This document shows positions 1-7,096 of a stretch of 9,667 nt of DNA, piece by piece. A model generated the notes under the pieces. The model made no database searches, was not told the origin of the DNA, and saw nothing but the letters and a program-made list of their open reading frames with translations. This DNA is from Pseudomonadota bacterium (GTDB lineage: Bacteria > Pseudomonadota > Alphaproteobacteria > Rhizobiales > Xanthobacteraceae): positions 1-9,667 of the forward strand of contig JAEWBW010000357.1 of assembly GCA_023390955.1 (NCBI GenBank). Reading direction: 5' to 3'. Made by a program: the position numbers and the translations under genes. Each line of letters opens with the position of its first letter. Positions within the stretch are counted from its first letter, which is position 1.

Positions 1-2
1 GC

Positions 3-731
3 GCGGCCCTGGCTGAGGCCGGCATGGTCTTCGAAGGTGTCCCCGAAGTCGTCGATCTCAAGCGCGAGGTGCTGGGAGCAGCATCACGGCAGGTCAGGCC
101 CGACACTGTCATTGCGTCGACGACCTCGACGATCCTCGTCGATGATCTCTCAGGCGCGATCGAACATCCCGAGCGCTTCCTCAACGTGCACTGGCTCAAT
201 CCGGCCTATCTCATACCACTGGTCGAGATCTCGCCGGGGGCTGCGACGGATCCCGCCATCGTCGGACAGGTCAAAACCTTGCTCGAAGGCATCGGCAAGG
301 TGCCGGTGGTTTGTGCAGCGACACCCGGCTTCATCGTGCCGCGCATCCAGGCGCTTGCGATGAACGAGGCGGCGCGCATGGTCGAGGAAGGCGTCGCCAG
401 CGCGGAGGACATCGACAAGGCGATCCGCTACGGTTTCGGCTTCCGCTACGCTGTCCTGGGGCTGCTCGAATTCATCGATTGGGGCGGCGGCGACATTCTC
501 TACTACGCCAGCCGCTACCTCGAAGGCGCGCTCGGCAGCGATCGCTACCGTGCGCCCGAGGTCATCGGACGCAACATGCAGGAGGGCCGGATCGGCATGC
601 GCTCCGGTGCCGGCTTCCTCGACTATTCCTCGCTCGATATCGACGCCTATCGCGAGGCGCGGCTCAAGGCCATGGTCGACCTGCTCCGCCACTTCAACCT
701 TGCGCGGCCGCCGGTGCTCGACAAGAGCTAG
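3..731 (+). CDS. 3-hydroxyacyl-CoA dehydrogenase-family protein, 5' end missing
   Basis: The reading frame is open from base 3, so the ATG at 24 is probably internal and the N-terminal NAD-binding region lies outside the window. What remains is the end of the Rossmann domain (VFEGVPEVVDLKREV, like the E-x-x-P-E-x-x-x-x-K motif of the family) and the C-terminal helical domain. Counting from that ATG, S35, H56 and E68 keep the spacing of the Ser137/His158/Glu170 triad of human HAD. The residue 50 after the His, Asn208 in HAD, is Pro106 here (GFIVPRI). The C-terminus has the usual GAGFLDY-type end. The family oxidises L-3-hydroxyacyl-CoA or similar hydroxy acids with NAD in the cytoplasm. The length from the ATG (235 aa) fits a single-domain PaaH/Hbd-type protein of about 310-320 aa. 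The true substrate is unknown. The stop overlaps the stop of the convergent dioxygenase gene by 4 bp. Confidence 0.85.
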   Translation, partial: AALAEAGMVFEGVPEVVDLKREVLGAASRQVRPDTVIASTTSTILVDDLSGAIEHPERFLNVHWLNPAYLIPLVEISPGAATDPAIVGQVKTLLEGIGKVPVVCAATPGFIVPRIQALAMNEAARMVEEGVASAEDIDKAIRYGFGFRYAVLGLLEFIDWGGGDILYYASRYLEGALGSDRYRAPEVIGRNMQEGRIGMRSGAGFLDYSSLDIDAYREARLKAMVDLLRHFNLARPPVLDKS

Positions 732-1774
732 CCGAACACGTCCTGCAACACGCCTTCCTTCACCACAGCGACACCGTCGAGCTCGATCGTCGTCCCCATC
801 ATCGGCAGGTCGAAATGGTCCGCCGTGTAGTGGCCCGCGAACTCGTTCGCGCCGGTCGAGAACAGGAAGTTGCCAGAGACCGCGCGGATCTCGGTGCCAT
901 TGGTGTCACGCTGGTCGTACATCGACAGCGCCTCGTAGCGCGCGGCGGGGTTCATGCCGAAGCCGACATGCGACACCGCATAGGCCTCGCGATCGCCCCA
1001 GGCGGCGAGATAGGCGCGCATCATCGCCGCGTCCGTCCCCTCGCCTTCCAGTTCCACGACGTAATCGTTCTTCAGCGTCATCTTCACCGGCGAGGCCAGA
1101 TAGCGCTTGAAGGTGAGATTGATGTCGCCCGGCGCCATCACCAGCGTCCCGTTGATGGTGCCGCTCTTCGGGAAGCTGACGACGATCCCGCCCGGCCAGT
1201 GCGCCAGCGTGCCCGGCTTGTCGGTCCATCCCCAGACCCCGACAGTCGATGCACCGACCATGTCGACGTCGAGATCGGTGCCGGCCTTCGAGGTGACGCG
1301 CATCCGCTTGGTCCCGCGCAGCATCTTTGCAGCCGCCCGCACCCGCTTCTCCAGCGCGGGATCCGGCACCATGCGCTCCAGCGCCTCGGGGTGCTCGTTG
1401 GAAATGACAAGGATGCGTGCGCCGGCCTTGAGGATTTCCGGCGTTTCGACGGCATGCATCAGGCCTTCGATGGTGCAGTCGACCACGAAGCCGGCCTGCT
1501 GTAGCGCGCCGATCACCGGGCCCATTCGCTGGATGGCCTCGCTTGCTCCGGTCGAGCGGACCGGGACGATGTGACGGTTGCGCGGCGTCGGCATCACCAC
1601 GTGAAACGGCCGGGCGCCCATGCGCAGCAGCGCGAGTTCCGCCAGGTGCACATTGAGTGCACGTGACTGCGTCTCGGAGAGGATGGCAGCCGTATCGCCG
1701 GCCTTGACGGCGCAGCGTTCAAAGATCTCGCAAAACGCGTCGATCCATTTTGCTTCGATGCGATCGGCCAGCAT
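728..1774 (-). CDS. nicX: 2,5-dihydroxypyridine 5,6-dioxygenase (NicX)-type protein, M29-like fold
   Basis: This 348-aa cytoplasmic protein has the length and C-terminal pattern of NicX, the Fe(II) dioxygenase that opens 2,5-dihydroxypyridine to N-formylmaleamate in nicotinate breakdown. From memory of the Pseudomonas putida enzyme, iron is held by His265, His318 and Asp320, with Ser302 nearby. The likely equivalents here are H269 (SHVGFGMNP), H320 and D322 (DHFDLPMM) and S306 (FLFSTGAN). The family shares a fold with M29 aminopeptidases such as AmpT, which are longer (about 400 aa), and automatic annotation often calls it leucyl aminopeptidase. The start ATG is supported by GGGAG six bases upstream. 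It is the last gene of the minus-strand transporter operon, 39 bp after the second permease gene, which implies that the imported compound or its hydroxylated product is the ring substrate. Family assignment is fairly sure; the exact substrate (2,5-dihydroxypyridine or a substituted analogue) is not. The symbol is given by family resemblance. Confidence 0.75.
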   Translation of the reverse strand: MLADRIEAKWIDAFCEIFERCAVKAGDTAAILSETQSRALNVHLAELALLRMGARPFHVVMPTPRNRHIVPVRSTGASEAIQRMGPVIGALQQAGFVVDCTIEGLMHAVETPEILKAGARILVISNEHPEALERMVPDPALEKRVRAAAKMLRGTKRMRVTSKAGTDLDVDMVGASTVGVWGWTDKPGTLAHWPGGIVVSFPKSGTINGTLVMAPGDINLTFKRYLASPVKMTLKNDYVVELEGEGTDAAMMRAYLAAWGDREAYAVSHVGFGMNPAARYEALSMYDQRDTNGTEIRAVSGNFLFSTGANEFAGHYTADHFDLPMMGTTIELDGVAVVKEGVLQDVFG

Positions 1775-1780
1775 GGTTCA

Positions 1781-1785
1781 CTCCC
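1781..1785 (-). promoter_or_regulatory. Ribosome binding site of the NicX-type gene
   Basis: GGGAG on the minus strand, six bases before the ATG at 1774. It lies in the 39-bp gap after the second permease gene, so the dioxygenase has its own strong initiation signal although it appears to be cotranscribed with the transporter. Confidence 0.6.
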
Positions 1786-1813
1786 GGTTTCTTCGTCTCT
1801 TGTTGGTTGGATA

Positions 1814-2581
1814 TCAGGCTTCTGGGAAGCCGCGCAGCAGGTAACCGCGCAAGACCTGCAACAGGCCGTTCAGGATCAATCCGAGCAGCGAGATCGTGAT
1901 CAGCGGCACGAACATGTTGACGGCCTGGAACGTGCGCGCCGCCGTGACCAGTTCATGGCCGAGGCCGTCGGTCGACGTGATCATCTCGGCCAGAAACACC
2001 ACGATGCAGGAGATGACGAGCCCGATCCGGCAGCCGGTCAGGATCGACGGCATCGCCGCCGGCAGCACCACCTTGAACAGGATCTCGCGGCGCGGCGTTC
2101 CTGCCGCCATTGCCGACCAGATCAGCTTCTGCTCGACCGTAGAGGCGCCGTAATAGGTCGACAGCAGGATCGGAAACAGCGCGTCGGCCGTCACCAGCGT
2201 GATCTTGGAGCCGTGTGCGAAGCCGAGCAGCAGCAGGAGCGCCGGATAGAGCGCGACCTTGGGCAGCGGCGCAAGGACGCGCACGATCGGCCGCACCACC
2301 GCGTTGACCGCAGGGCTTGCCGCAGCCGCAAGACCAATGCTGACGCCGAGGACGACCGCGATCAGGAATCCCGCAAACAGGCGGAACAGGGTCGCGGCGA
2401 TATCCTCCTGGAACCCGCTGGTCACGAGCTGCTGCAGCAGCCGCATGAAGACGACGCCCGGTGGCGGCAGCAAAGTGACGGGCGCAACGGCGAACGATAC
2501 GAGGGCCTGCCACAGGGCAATCAGCAGCGCGATCGGCACCAGCCCAAGCAAAACGTCCATGGTCAGCGCGCGCGACTTCAT
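1814..2581 (-). CDS. ABC transporter permease, SsuC/TauC type (second permease)
   Basis: Inner-membrane subunit of a binding-protein-dependent importer of the nitrate/sulfonate/taurine class. The chosen start is the ATG at 2581, which gives 255 aa, normal for the family. The frame stays open further upstream, but that part overlaps the preceding permease gene and reads as non-family sequence. The start forms an ATGA overlap with the stop of the preceding gene, a sign of translational coupling. Hydrophobic segments are visible at about residues 9-30, 66-87, 108-122, 128-142, 184-201 and 222-242. The cytoplasmic EAA loop, which docks on the ATPase, is at about 149-182 (AMAAG, then VVLPAAMPSILTG). 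It resembles the neighbouring permease (shared LPAA-P-ILTGCR-GLV), so the channel is probably a heterodimer of the two. The transported compound cannot be read from the permease. Confidence 0.88.
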   Translation of the reverse strand: MKSRALTMDVLLGLVPIALLIALWQALVSFAVAPVTLLPPPGVVFMRLLQQLVTSGFQEDIAATLFRLFAGFLIAVVLGVSIGLAAAASPAVNAVVRPIVRVLAPLPKVALYPALLLLLGFAHGSKITLVTADALFPILLSTYYGASTVEQKLIWSAMAAGTPRREILFKVVLPAAMPSILTGCRIGLVISCIVVFLAEMITSTDGLGHELVTAARTFQAVNMFVPLITISLLGLILNGLLQVLRGYLLRGFPEA

Positions 2582-3363
2582 GAGAAGCTCACGGGCATGT
2601 CGAATTGAGGCTCGGACCAGCGCACCAGACGTGCACGGATTCGCTCGAACGCAGCGTCGAGGCCGATGCCCATGGCACCGACGATGATGATCATGGCAAA
2701 GACGGTCTCGTACTGTCCCATGTCGAGCGCGTTGAACAGGATGTTGCCGGCACCGGACTGGCGGGCGATCATCTCGCTGGTGATCATGGTGATCAGCGCC
2801 AGCACCAGCCCGGTGCGGCAGCCGGTCAGGATTTCCGGCAAGGCCGCCGGCAGCACGATCCGGACCAGGCGTTGCGCGGCCGACAGCCCCATCGCAGCGC
2901 CCGACCACAGCATCTTCTCCTCGACGGCCTTGGCGCCCTCAAAGCTGTGATAGATCACGGGCAGGCTGACACCGAGAAAAATCACGAGGATTTTTGCGAC
3001 TTCGCCGACACCGAGCCAGAGCATGATGATCGGCATCAGTGCCGCCTTCGGCACTGGATAGATCACCATCAGCAACGGATTGAAGAAGGCCGCGACAAAC
3101 CGGCTTCGCCCCATCATCAGGCCAAGCGGTATCGAAACCGCGATCGCCACCGCAAAGCCGATCACCATGCGACGGAGCGATGCGAGAATGTTGATCAGCG
3201 ATTCCTTGTCGCCGAGAATGTCCGGCACCGCGCGGAGCGCCTCGATCGCCGTCGGAAAGCTGTCATTCCTGAGGAAGAGCGATGCGATCTGCCATGTCGC
3301 CAGCAACCCGATGCAGGCGAGCACCGGCGCGACGCGACGGCCTATGGCGGCCGAGGACATCAT
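2578..3363 (-). CDS. ABC transporter permease, SsuC/TauC type (first permease)
   Basis: This 261-aa inner-membrane protein is the second half of the importer channel. Hydrophobic stretches lie at about residues 11-30, 66-85, 96-118, 123-138, 183-200 and 221-238. The EAA loop is around 142-180: FEGAKAVEEK, GAAMG, then IVLPAALPEILTG. The gene starts with two ATG codons in tandem at 3363 and 3360. The first overlaps the ATPase stop (ATGA), and the gene's own TGA overlaps the next permease start in the same way. ATPase and both permeases are therefore coupled at the translational level. The C-terminal tail after the last membrane segment (RIRARLVRWSEPQFDMPVSFS, about 21 residues) is somewhat longer than usual. 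Family identity is firm; the substrate is not shown by the sequence. Confidence 0.88.
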   Translation of the reverse strand: MMSSAAIGRRVAPVLACIGLLATWQIASLFLRNDSFPTAIEALRAVPDILGDKESLINILASLRRMVIGFAVAIAVSIPLGLMMGRSRFVAAFFNPLLMVIYPVPKAALMPIIMLWLGVGEVAKILVIFLGVSLPVIYHSFEGAKAVEEKMLWSGAAMGLSAAQRLVRIVLPAALPEILTGCRTGLVLALITMITSEMIARQSGAGNILFNALDMGQYETVFAMIIIVGAMGIGLDAAFERIRARLVRWSEPQFDMPVSFS

Positions 3364-4205
3364 GGCCGCGACCCGGCCTCGTCGCCATCATCGAACATCC
3401 GCTCGATATCGACGACGTATTTCTGGTAGCGGGGGTCGAGCAGGAGCTCGGTGCGCCGCCGCGGGCGCGGCAGGTCGATGTCGATCACCTCGCGGATGCG
3501 GCCGGGCGAGCGCGACATCATCACGACCTTGTCCGACAGGAACACGGCCTCCTCGACCGAATGTGTGACGAACAGCACCGTCTTGCGATCGCGCTCCCAG
3601 ATGTTCAGGAGGTCGTTCTGCAGGCGCGTGCGGGTGTGCGCGTCGAGCGCGCCGAACGGCTCGTCCATGAGCAGGACTTCGGGGTGATAGGCGAGCGTGC
3701 GCGCGAGCGCCACGCGCTGCTTCATGCCGCCCGAGAGCTCTTTCGGGTAGAAATTCTCGTAGCCCTTGAGCCCGACCATCTCGATCAGCGCCCGGCTCTG
3801 CGCCTCCGCCTCGGACGCGCGGACGCCTTGCTGGCGCGGGCCATACATGACGTTGCCGAGCACGGTCTTCCAGGGAAACAGCGCGAACTCCTGGAACACC
3901 GGTCCGCGATCCGGCCCGGGACCGGTGATCGCCTTTCCCTTCACCTTTGCCGAACCGCTGGTCGGCGTGACGAAGCCGCCGACGATGTAGAGCAACGTCG
4001 ACTTGCCGCAGCCGGAGGGCCCGAGAATGGAGACGAAGGCGCCTTCCTCGATCGACAGAGAGATATCCGACAGCGCGAGGTGATCCTTGCGCGCCGACGT
4101 CTGGAAGATTTGCGAGACCTGGTCGATCTCGATCATCGCCGTCGCAGGCTCCCGTTTCGGCACCGAAGCCGTCATCTCAATCGACCTTGAAGGCAATACC
4201 TTCAT
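3360..4205 (-). CDS. ABC transporter ATP-binding protein, SsuB/TauB type
   Basis: Cytoplasmic ATPase that powers the importer formed with the two downstream permeases. Residue numbers below run from the ATG at 4205. The Walker A motif GPSGCGKST is at about 62-70, the Q-loop glutamine (VFQEFALFPW) at about 105, the signature LSGGMKQR at about 157-164, Walker B VLLMDEP with its catalytic Glu at about 177-183, the D-loop GALDAHTR just after, and the switch His (VTHSVEEA) at about 215. All key residues are intact. The start is uncertain. ATG 4205 has a purine-rich GAGAG/GAGG upstream; ATG 4175 has AAGG nine bases upstream; a TTG at 4232 is also in frame. The core ABC domain begins only at MIEIDQVSQIF, so any of these starts works. 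A gap of about 117 bp separates it from the upstream dehydratase gene, the longest gap in the operon. Confidence 0.92.
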   Translation of the reverse strand: MKVLPSRSIEMTASVPKREPATAMIEIDQVSQIFQTSARKDHLALSDISLSIEEGAFVSILGPSGCGKSTLLYIVGGFVTPTSGSAKVKGKAITGPGPDRGPVFQEFALFPWKTVLGNVMYGPRQQGVRASEAEAQSRALIEMVGLKGYENFYPKELSGGMKQRVALARTLAYHPEVLLMDEPFGALDAHTRTRLQNDLLNIWERDRKTVLFVTHSVEEAVFLSDKVVMMSRSPGRIREVIDIDLPRPRRRTELLLDPRYQKYVVDIERMFDDGDEAGSRP

Positions 4206-4322
4206 TTCGTCTCTCGCCTCATTCGCACGCAACCGGCCTGCTGAAAGTCGTCAACCGCCGGCACCAGCTTAGCAAGAAACTTGCCAGACGAATCTCGTCG
4301 CGTATCTCGTCACTTGTGCCAA
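4206..4322 (-). other. Intergenic gap between dehydratase and ATPase genes, with short repeats
   Basis: At about 117 bp this is the longest gap in an otherwise packed operon (91 bp if the TTG start at 4232 is used). On the plus strand it holds ATCTCGTC twice (4292-4299 and 4304-4311, period 12), a short inverted repeat GACGA-ATC-TCGTC (4287-4299), and a small hairpin GCAAG-AAA-CTTGC (4272-4284). There is no T-run after the hairpin, so it is not a standard terminator. No clear sigma-70 or sigma-54 promoter was found. It may serve as an internal control or RNA-processing point, but nothing here proves it. Confidence 0.3.
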
Positions 4323-6017
4323 TCAACCAAACCACGGCCACTCTGCGGGACCTTCATGCGTCACGGCCCCTCCAGGGGCCTGACCGACCAGACGCGCATA
4401 CTTTGCAAGCGCACCGGCACGATGGCGCGCCGGTCGCGGCTTCCAGTCACGCTTGCGGGCCGCAATCTCCTGCTCATCGACCAGCAAATCCATCCGGCGG
4501 TTCGCGGCATCGATCCGGATCATGTCGCCATCCCGCACCAGCGCCAGCGGTCCGCCGACAAAAGCTTCCGGAGACACATAGCCGATGCACATGCCGCGCG
4601 TTGCGCCGGAGAAGCGACCGTCGGTGATGAGCGCAACCTTTTCGCCCATGCCCTGGCCATAGATCAGCGCGGTGACGCCGAGCATCTCGCGCATGCCGGG
4701 ACCACCCACCGGGCCTTCGTTGCGGATAATGAGGATCTCACCAGCCTTGTAGTTGCGGTCGCGCACGGCAGCGACGCAGCCTTCTTCATCCTCGAACACG
4801 CGCGCGGTGCCTTCGAACAGCAGGCTCTTCAACCCCGCAACCTTGATGACGGCGCCGTCTGGGCACAGATTGCCCTTGAGCACCGCCACGCCGCCATCCG
4901 GCATGATCGGCTTGCCGGCCGTGTAGACCACCTCGCCGTCAGGCGCGTTGGCCTCGCGATATTCCTCGGCGAGCGTCCGTCCCGTCACCGTCAAGCAGCT
5001 GCCATCGATATGCCCGCTGCGGATCAACTCGCGGATAACGACAGCCGCGCCGCCGATGTCGTAGACATCCTTTGCCGTGTACTTGCCGCCCGGCCGCAAA
5101 TTGCCGATCAGGGGCGTCCTGGCGAAGACCTCGCCGACATCGTCGATCGTGAAGGCAATGCCCGCCTCGTTCGCAAGCGCCGGCAGATGCAATGCCGCGT
5201 TGGTCGAGCCACCCGTCGCCGCAACGATGGCGGCGCCGTTCTCGAGAGCCTTCCGCGTCACGATCTCACGTGGCAGTGGCCCGCCCCGCTCCAGCATCTC
5301 CATGATCAGCCGGCCCGCGCGCCGGGAGACCTGAGCCCGCTCGGAATAGACACCCGGGATCATCGAAACGTTGGGAATGGTGAGGCCCATCGCCTCCGAC
5401 ACCATCCCCATGGTGTTCGCCGTGAACTGTCCCGCACAGGCGCCAATCGTGGGCAAACAGCTTCGCTCGATCCGTTCGAGCGTCGCAGCGTCGATCTCGC
5501 CGGTCATGAAGCTGCCGACGGCTTCGTAGGAATCCAGCACCGTCAGGGTCTTGCCATCGATGCGGCCCGGCAGCGAGCTGCCGCCATAGATGAAGATCGA
5601 GGGCACGTTGCAGCGGATCATGCCCATCATCACGCCGGGCAGCGTCTTGTCGCAGCCGCCATAGCCGATCAAGGCGTCATAGGCGAGGCCGTGGACCACG
5701 GCCTCGATGGAGTCGGCGATCAGCTCGCGCGAGAACAGGGAGAACTTCATCCCCTCGTGATTCATGCTGATGCCGTCGGAAACCGAGACCGTCGCGAACT
5801 CACGCGGCGTGCCGCCGGATTCCTCGATGCCTGCCTTGGCTGCAGCCACCTGGAAATCATGCGTCATATTGCAGGGCGTCTGCTCGCCCTTCATGCTGAC
5901 GACGCCGACCATCGGTTTGGCGAGGGCCTCATCATCCAGCCCCATCGCACGCATGAACGCACGATGCGGCGCACGGTCGAGGCCGTCGACAGTTATCCGG
6001 GAGCGCAACTTCTTCAT
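4323..6017 (-). CDS. IlvD/Edd-family dehydratase (dihydroxy-acid dehydratase-like)
   Basis: A 564-aa iron-sulfur dehydratase that removes water from a 2,3-dihydroxy acid to give a 2-oxo acid. It begins with the family signature (RSRITVDGLDRAPHRAF-RAMG), which fixes the start although there is no strong ribosome binding site. The three cluster-binding cysteines are C49 (TPCN), C122 (GGCDK, with Lys124 next to the Mg site) and C194 (GACAGQFTANTM). The C-terminal half has GRFSGATRG, which carries the active-site Ser. Length is typical for IlvD (about 560) and shorter than Edd (about 600). IlvD normally makes branched-chain amino acid precursors, but relatives act on sugar acids such as arabinonate and xylonate. 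Its position between the binding-protein and ATPase genes of a catabolic transporter argues for a degradative role on a hydroxylated acid, so I do not assign ilvD as symbol. It could still be a second biosynthetic IlvD. Confidence 0.9.
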   Translation of the reverse strand: MKKLRSRITVDGLDRAPHRAFMRAMGLDDEALAKPMVGVVSMKGEQTPCNMTHDFQVAAAKAGIEESGGTPREFATVSVSDGISMNHEGMKFSLFSRELIADSIEAVVHGLAYDALIGYGGCDKTLPGVMMGMIRCNVPSIFIYGGSSLPGRIDGKTLTVLDSYEAVGSFMTGEIDAATLERIERSCLPTIGACAGQFTANTMGMVSEAMGLTIPNVSMIPGVYSERAQVSRRAGRLIMEMLERGGPLPREIVTRKALENGAAIVAATGGSTNAALHLPALANEAGIAFTIDDVGEVFARTPLIGNLRPGGKYTAKDVYDIGGAAVVIRELIRSGHIDGSCLTVTGRTLAEEYREANAPDGEVVYTAGKPIMPDGGVAVLKGNLCPDGAVIKVAGLKSLLFEGTARVFEDEEGCVAAVRDRNYKAGEILIIRNEGPVGGPGMREMLGVTALIYGQGMGEKVALITDGRFSGATRGMCIGYVSPEAFVGGPLALVRDGDMIRIDAANRRMDLLVDEQEIAARKRDWKPRPARHRAGALAKYARLVGQAPGGAVTHEGPAEWPWFG

Positions 6018-6036
6018 ACGAATATCATCTTGATCC

Positions 6037-6060
6037 GGCGTCCCGACAGATCGGAACGCC
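6037..6060 (-). other. Intercistronic hairpin between binding-protein and dehydratase genes
   Basis: In the 76-bp gap, arms GGCGTCCCGA (6037-6046) and TCGGAACGCC (6051-6060) can pair over 10 positions with one C-A mismatch around a CAGA loop. No T-run follows in the direction of transcription, so it is more likely a stabiliser or partial attenuator than a full terminator. Such hairpins after a binding-protein gene often leave more binding protein than the downstream products; that use here is an inference. Confidence 0.4.
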
Positions 6061-6093
6061 GCAGGTCTTCATTGGGTGAATCAGTCACGCCGC

Positions 6094-7080
6094 CTATTGG
6101 ATCGGCGCGACGATGGTCGGGTGCTTGAACTGTGCAACATCAAGCTTCGGCAGCATCCCCGTCTCGGCATAGATATCCAGCATCTTCTGGATCGCCGGGA
6201 AATTCGGTGCCGCACCGGGATCGCGACCGAAATCGTTATCCTTGAGCAGATAGGTCTCCAGCACCGGGATCGGCGCCTTCAGCACCTCGTTCACGACCTT
6301 CAGCGTCTCTTCGCGGTTTGCCAGCGCCTTCTTCATGCCCGAGGTGATGTCTCGGACATAGGCCTTCACCAGCTCCGGATTCTTGTCGACGAAGTCGGCG
6401 CGGCAGGCTTCAAGGATGTGCACGATGTTCGGCATCGCCTCCGACAGCGAGAACAGTTTGCGCGTGCCGCCCTTGGCCTCGGCGCGCGCGGCGAAGGGCT
6501 GGTTCATGTTGACCGCATCGACGCGACCCTGACGCAGGGCATCCTCGGAGACGGCAAAGCCGACCTCGACGAGCTTGATGTCCTTTGCGGGATCGACGCC
6601 GTTCTTCTTCAGCAGCAGGTTGAACGGTCCCTGCGTGCCGCCGCCAATCACCGAAATGCCGATCGTCTTGCCCTTGAGATCGGCAATCGTCTTGATCGGG
6701 GAGTCATCCTTCACCGCCCAGTAAACCGAGAAACCGCCGGGCTTCTCGAACACATGTTGGGCCACGATATAGGCCTTCAGATTGCCACCGACGACGCCAT
6801 TGGCGAGCGAGAGCGGGGCCTGGGTCGCGCAATCCAGTGCGCCGGCCGCCAGCGCCTGCGTCATCGGCGCCGTGCCCTGGAATTGCGTCCATTCGATATT
6901 GTAGGTCTTGCCGAGTTCGGGAAATTCCGCGGTCCGGCGCATCATCCAGTACTTGGATTCTTCGGCCGGAATGGTCCAGCCGACACGGATGGTCTGTTGA
7001 GCCTGAGATGAGCCCGCACTTCCGGCGATGACCGCCGCTGCCCCGAATGCCAGGATCCACTTCGAAACCGTCCGCATCAT
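6094..7080 (-). CDS. ABC transporter substrate-binding protein, SsuA/NMT1-like
   Basis: A 328-aa exported periplasmic binding protein. The N-terminus has a Sec signal: positively charged MMRTVSK, a hydrophobic core at about residues 8-22, and a likely cleavage after SSQA (about residue 27), leaving QQTIRVGW as the mature start. The body is of the SsuA/TauA/THI5-like class, with strands such as IRVGW, GTAPMTQALAAGALDCATQAP, DLKGKTIGISVIGGG and ALRQGRVDAVNMNQP, the two-lobed ligand-binding pattern. Members bind sulfonates, nitrate, pyrimidines or aromatic acids; the residues do not let me choose. It is the first gene of the minus-strand operon. Two ATGs are in tandem (7080 and 7077). GGAG at 7085-7088 is four bases from the first and seven from the second, so translation may begin at the second. 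The enzyme genes around it suggest an N-heteroaromatic acid as ligand (inference). Confidence 0.9.
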   Translation of the reverse strand: MMRTVSKWILAFGAAAVIAGSAGSSQAQQTIRVGWTIPAEESKYWMMRRTAEFPELGKTYNIEWTQFQGTAPMTQALAAGALDCATQAPLSLANGVVGGNLKAYIVAQHVFEKPGGFSVYWAVKDDSPIKTIADLKGKTIGISVIGGGTQGPFNLLLKKNGVDPAKDIKLVEVGFAVSEDALRQGRVDAVNMNQPFAARAEAKGGTRKLFSLSEAMPNIVHILEACRADFVDKNPELVKAYVRDITSGMKKALANREETLKVVNEVLKAPIPVLETYLLKDNDFGRDPGAAPNFPAIQKMLDIYAETGMLPKLDVAQFKHPTIVAPIQ

Positions 7081-7084
7081 GCCG

Positions 7085-7088
7085 CTCC
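7085..7088 (-). promoter_or_regulatory. Ribosome binding site of the substrate-binding protein gene
   Basis: GGAG on the minus strand, four bases before the ATG at 7080 and seven before the ATG at 7077. The spacing favours the second ATG as the real start, which would shorten the protein by one Met. Confidence 0.5.
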
Positions 7089-7096
7089 GCTGCTAC

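Noticed and set aside
311..1504. Plus-strand open frame of 397 codons over the first two genes
   Set aside because: Shadow frame: overlaps the 3-hydroxyacyl-CoA-dehydrogenase-like gene out of frame and the NicX-type gene in antisense.
2582..2908. N-terminal extension of the second permease frame
   Set aside because: It overlaps the first permease gene out of frame and does not look like permease sequence; the ATG at 2581 in an ATGA overlap gives a normal length.
4206..4322. Sigma-54 promoter before the ATPase gene (TGGCAC at the dehydratase stop)
   Set aside because: TGGCAC is present on the minus strand, but no TTGC element follows at the required spacing.
4281..6128. Long plus-strand open frame (615 codons) opposite the dehydratase gene
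   Set aside because: It is antisense to a gene with full IlvD signatures. The translation is rich in Arg, His, Ala and Asp without domain pattern, as expected for a mirror frame in GC-rich DNA.
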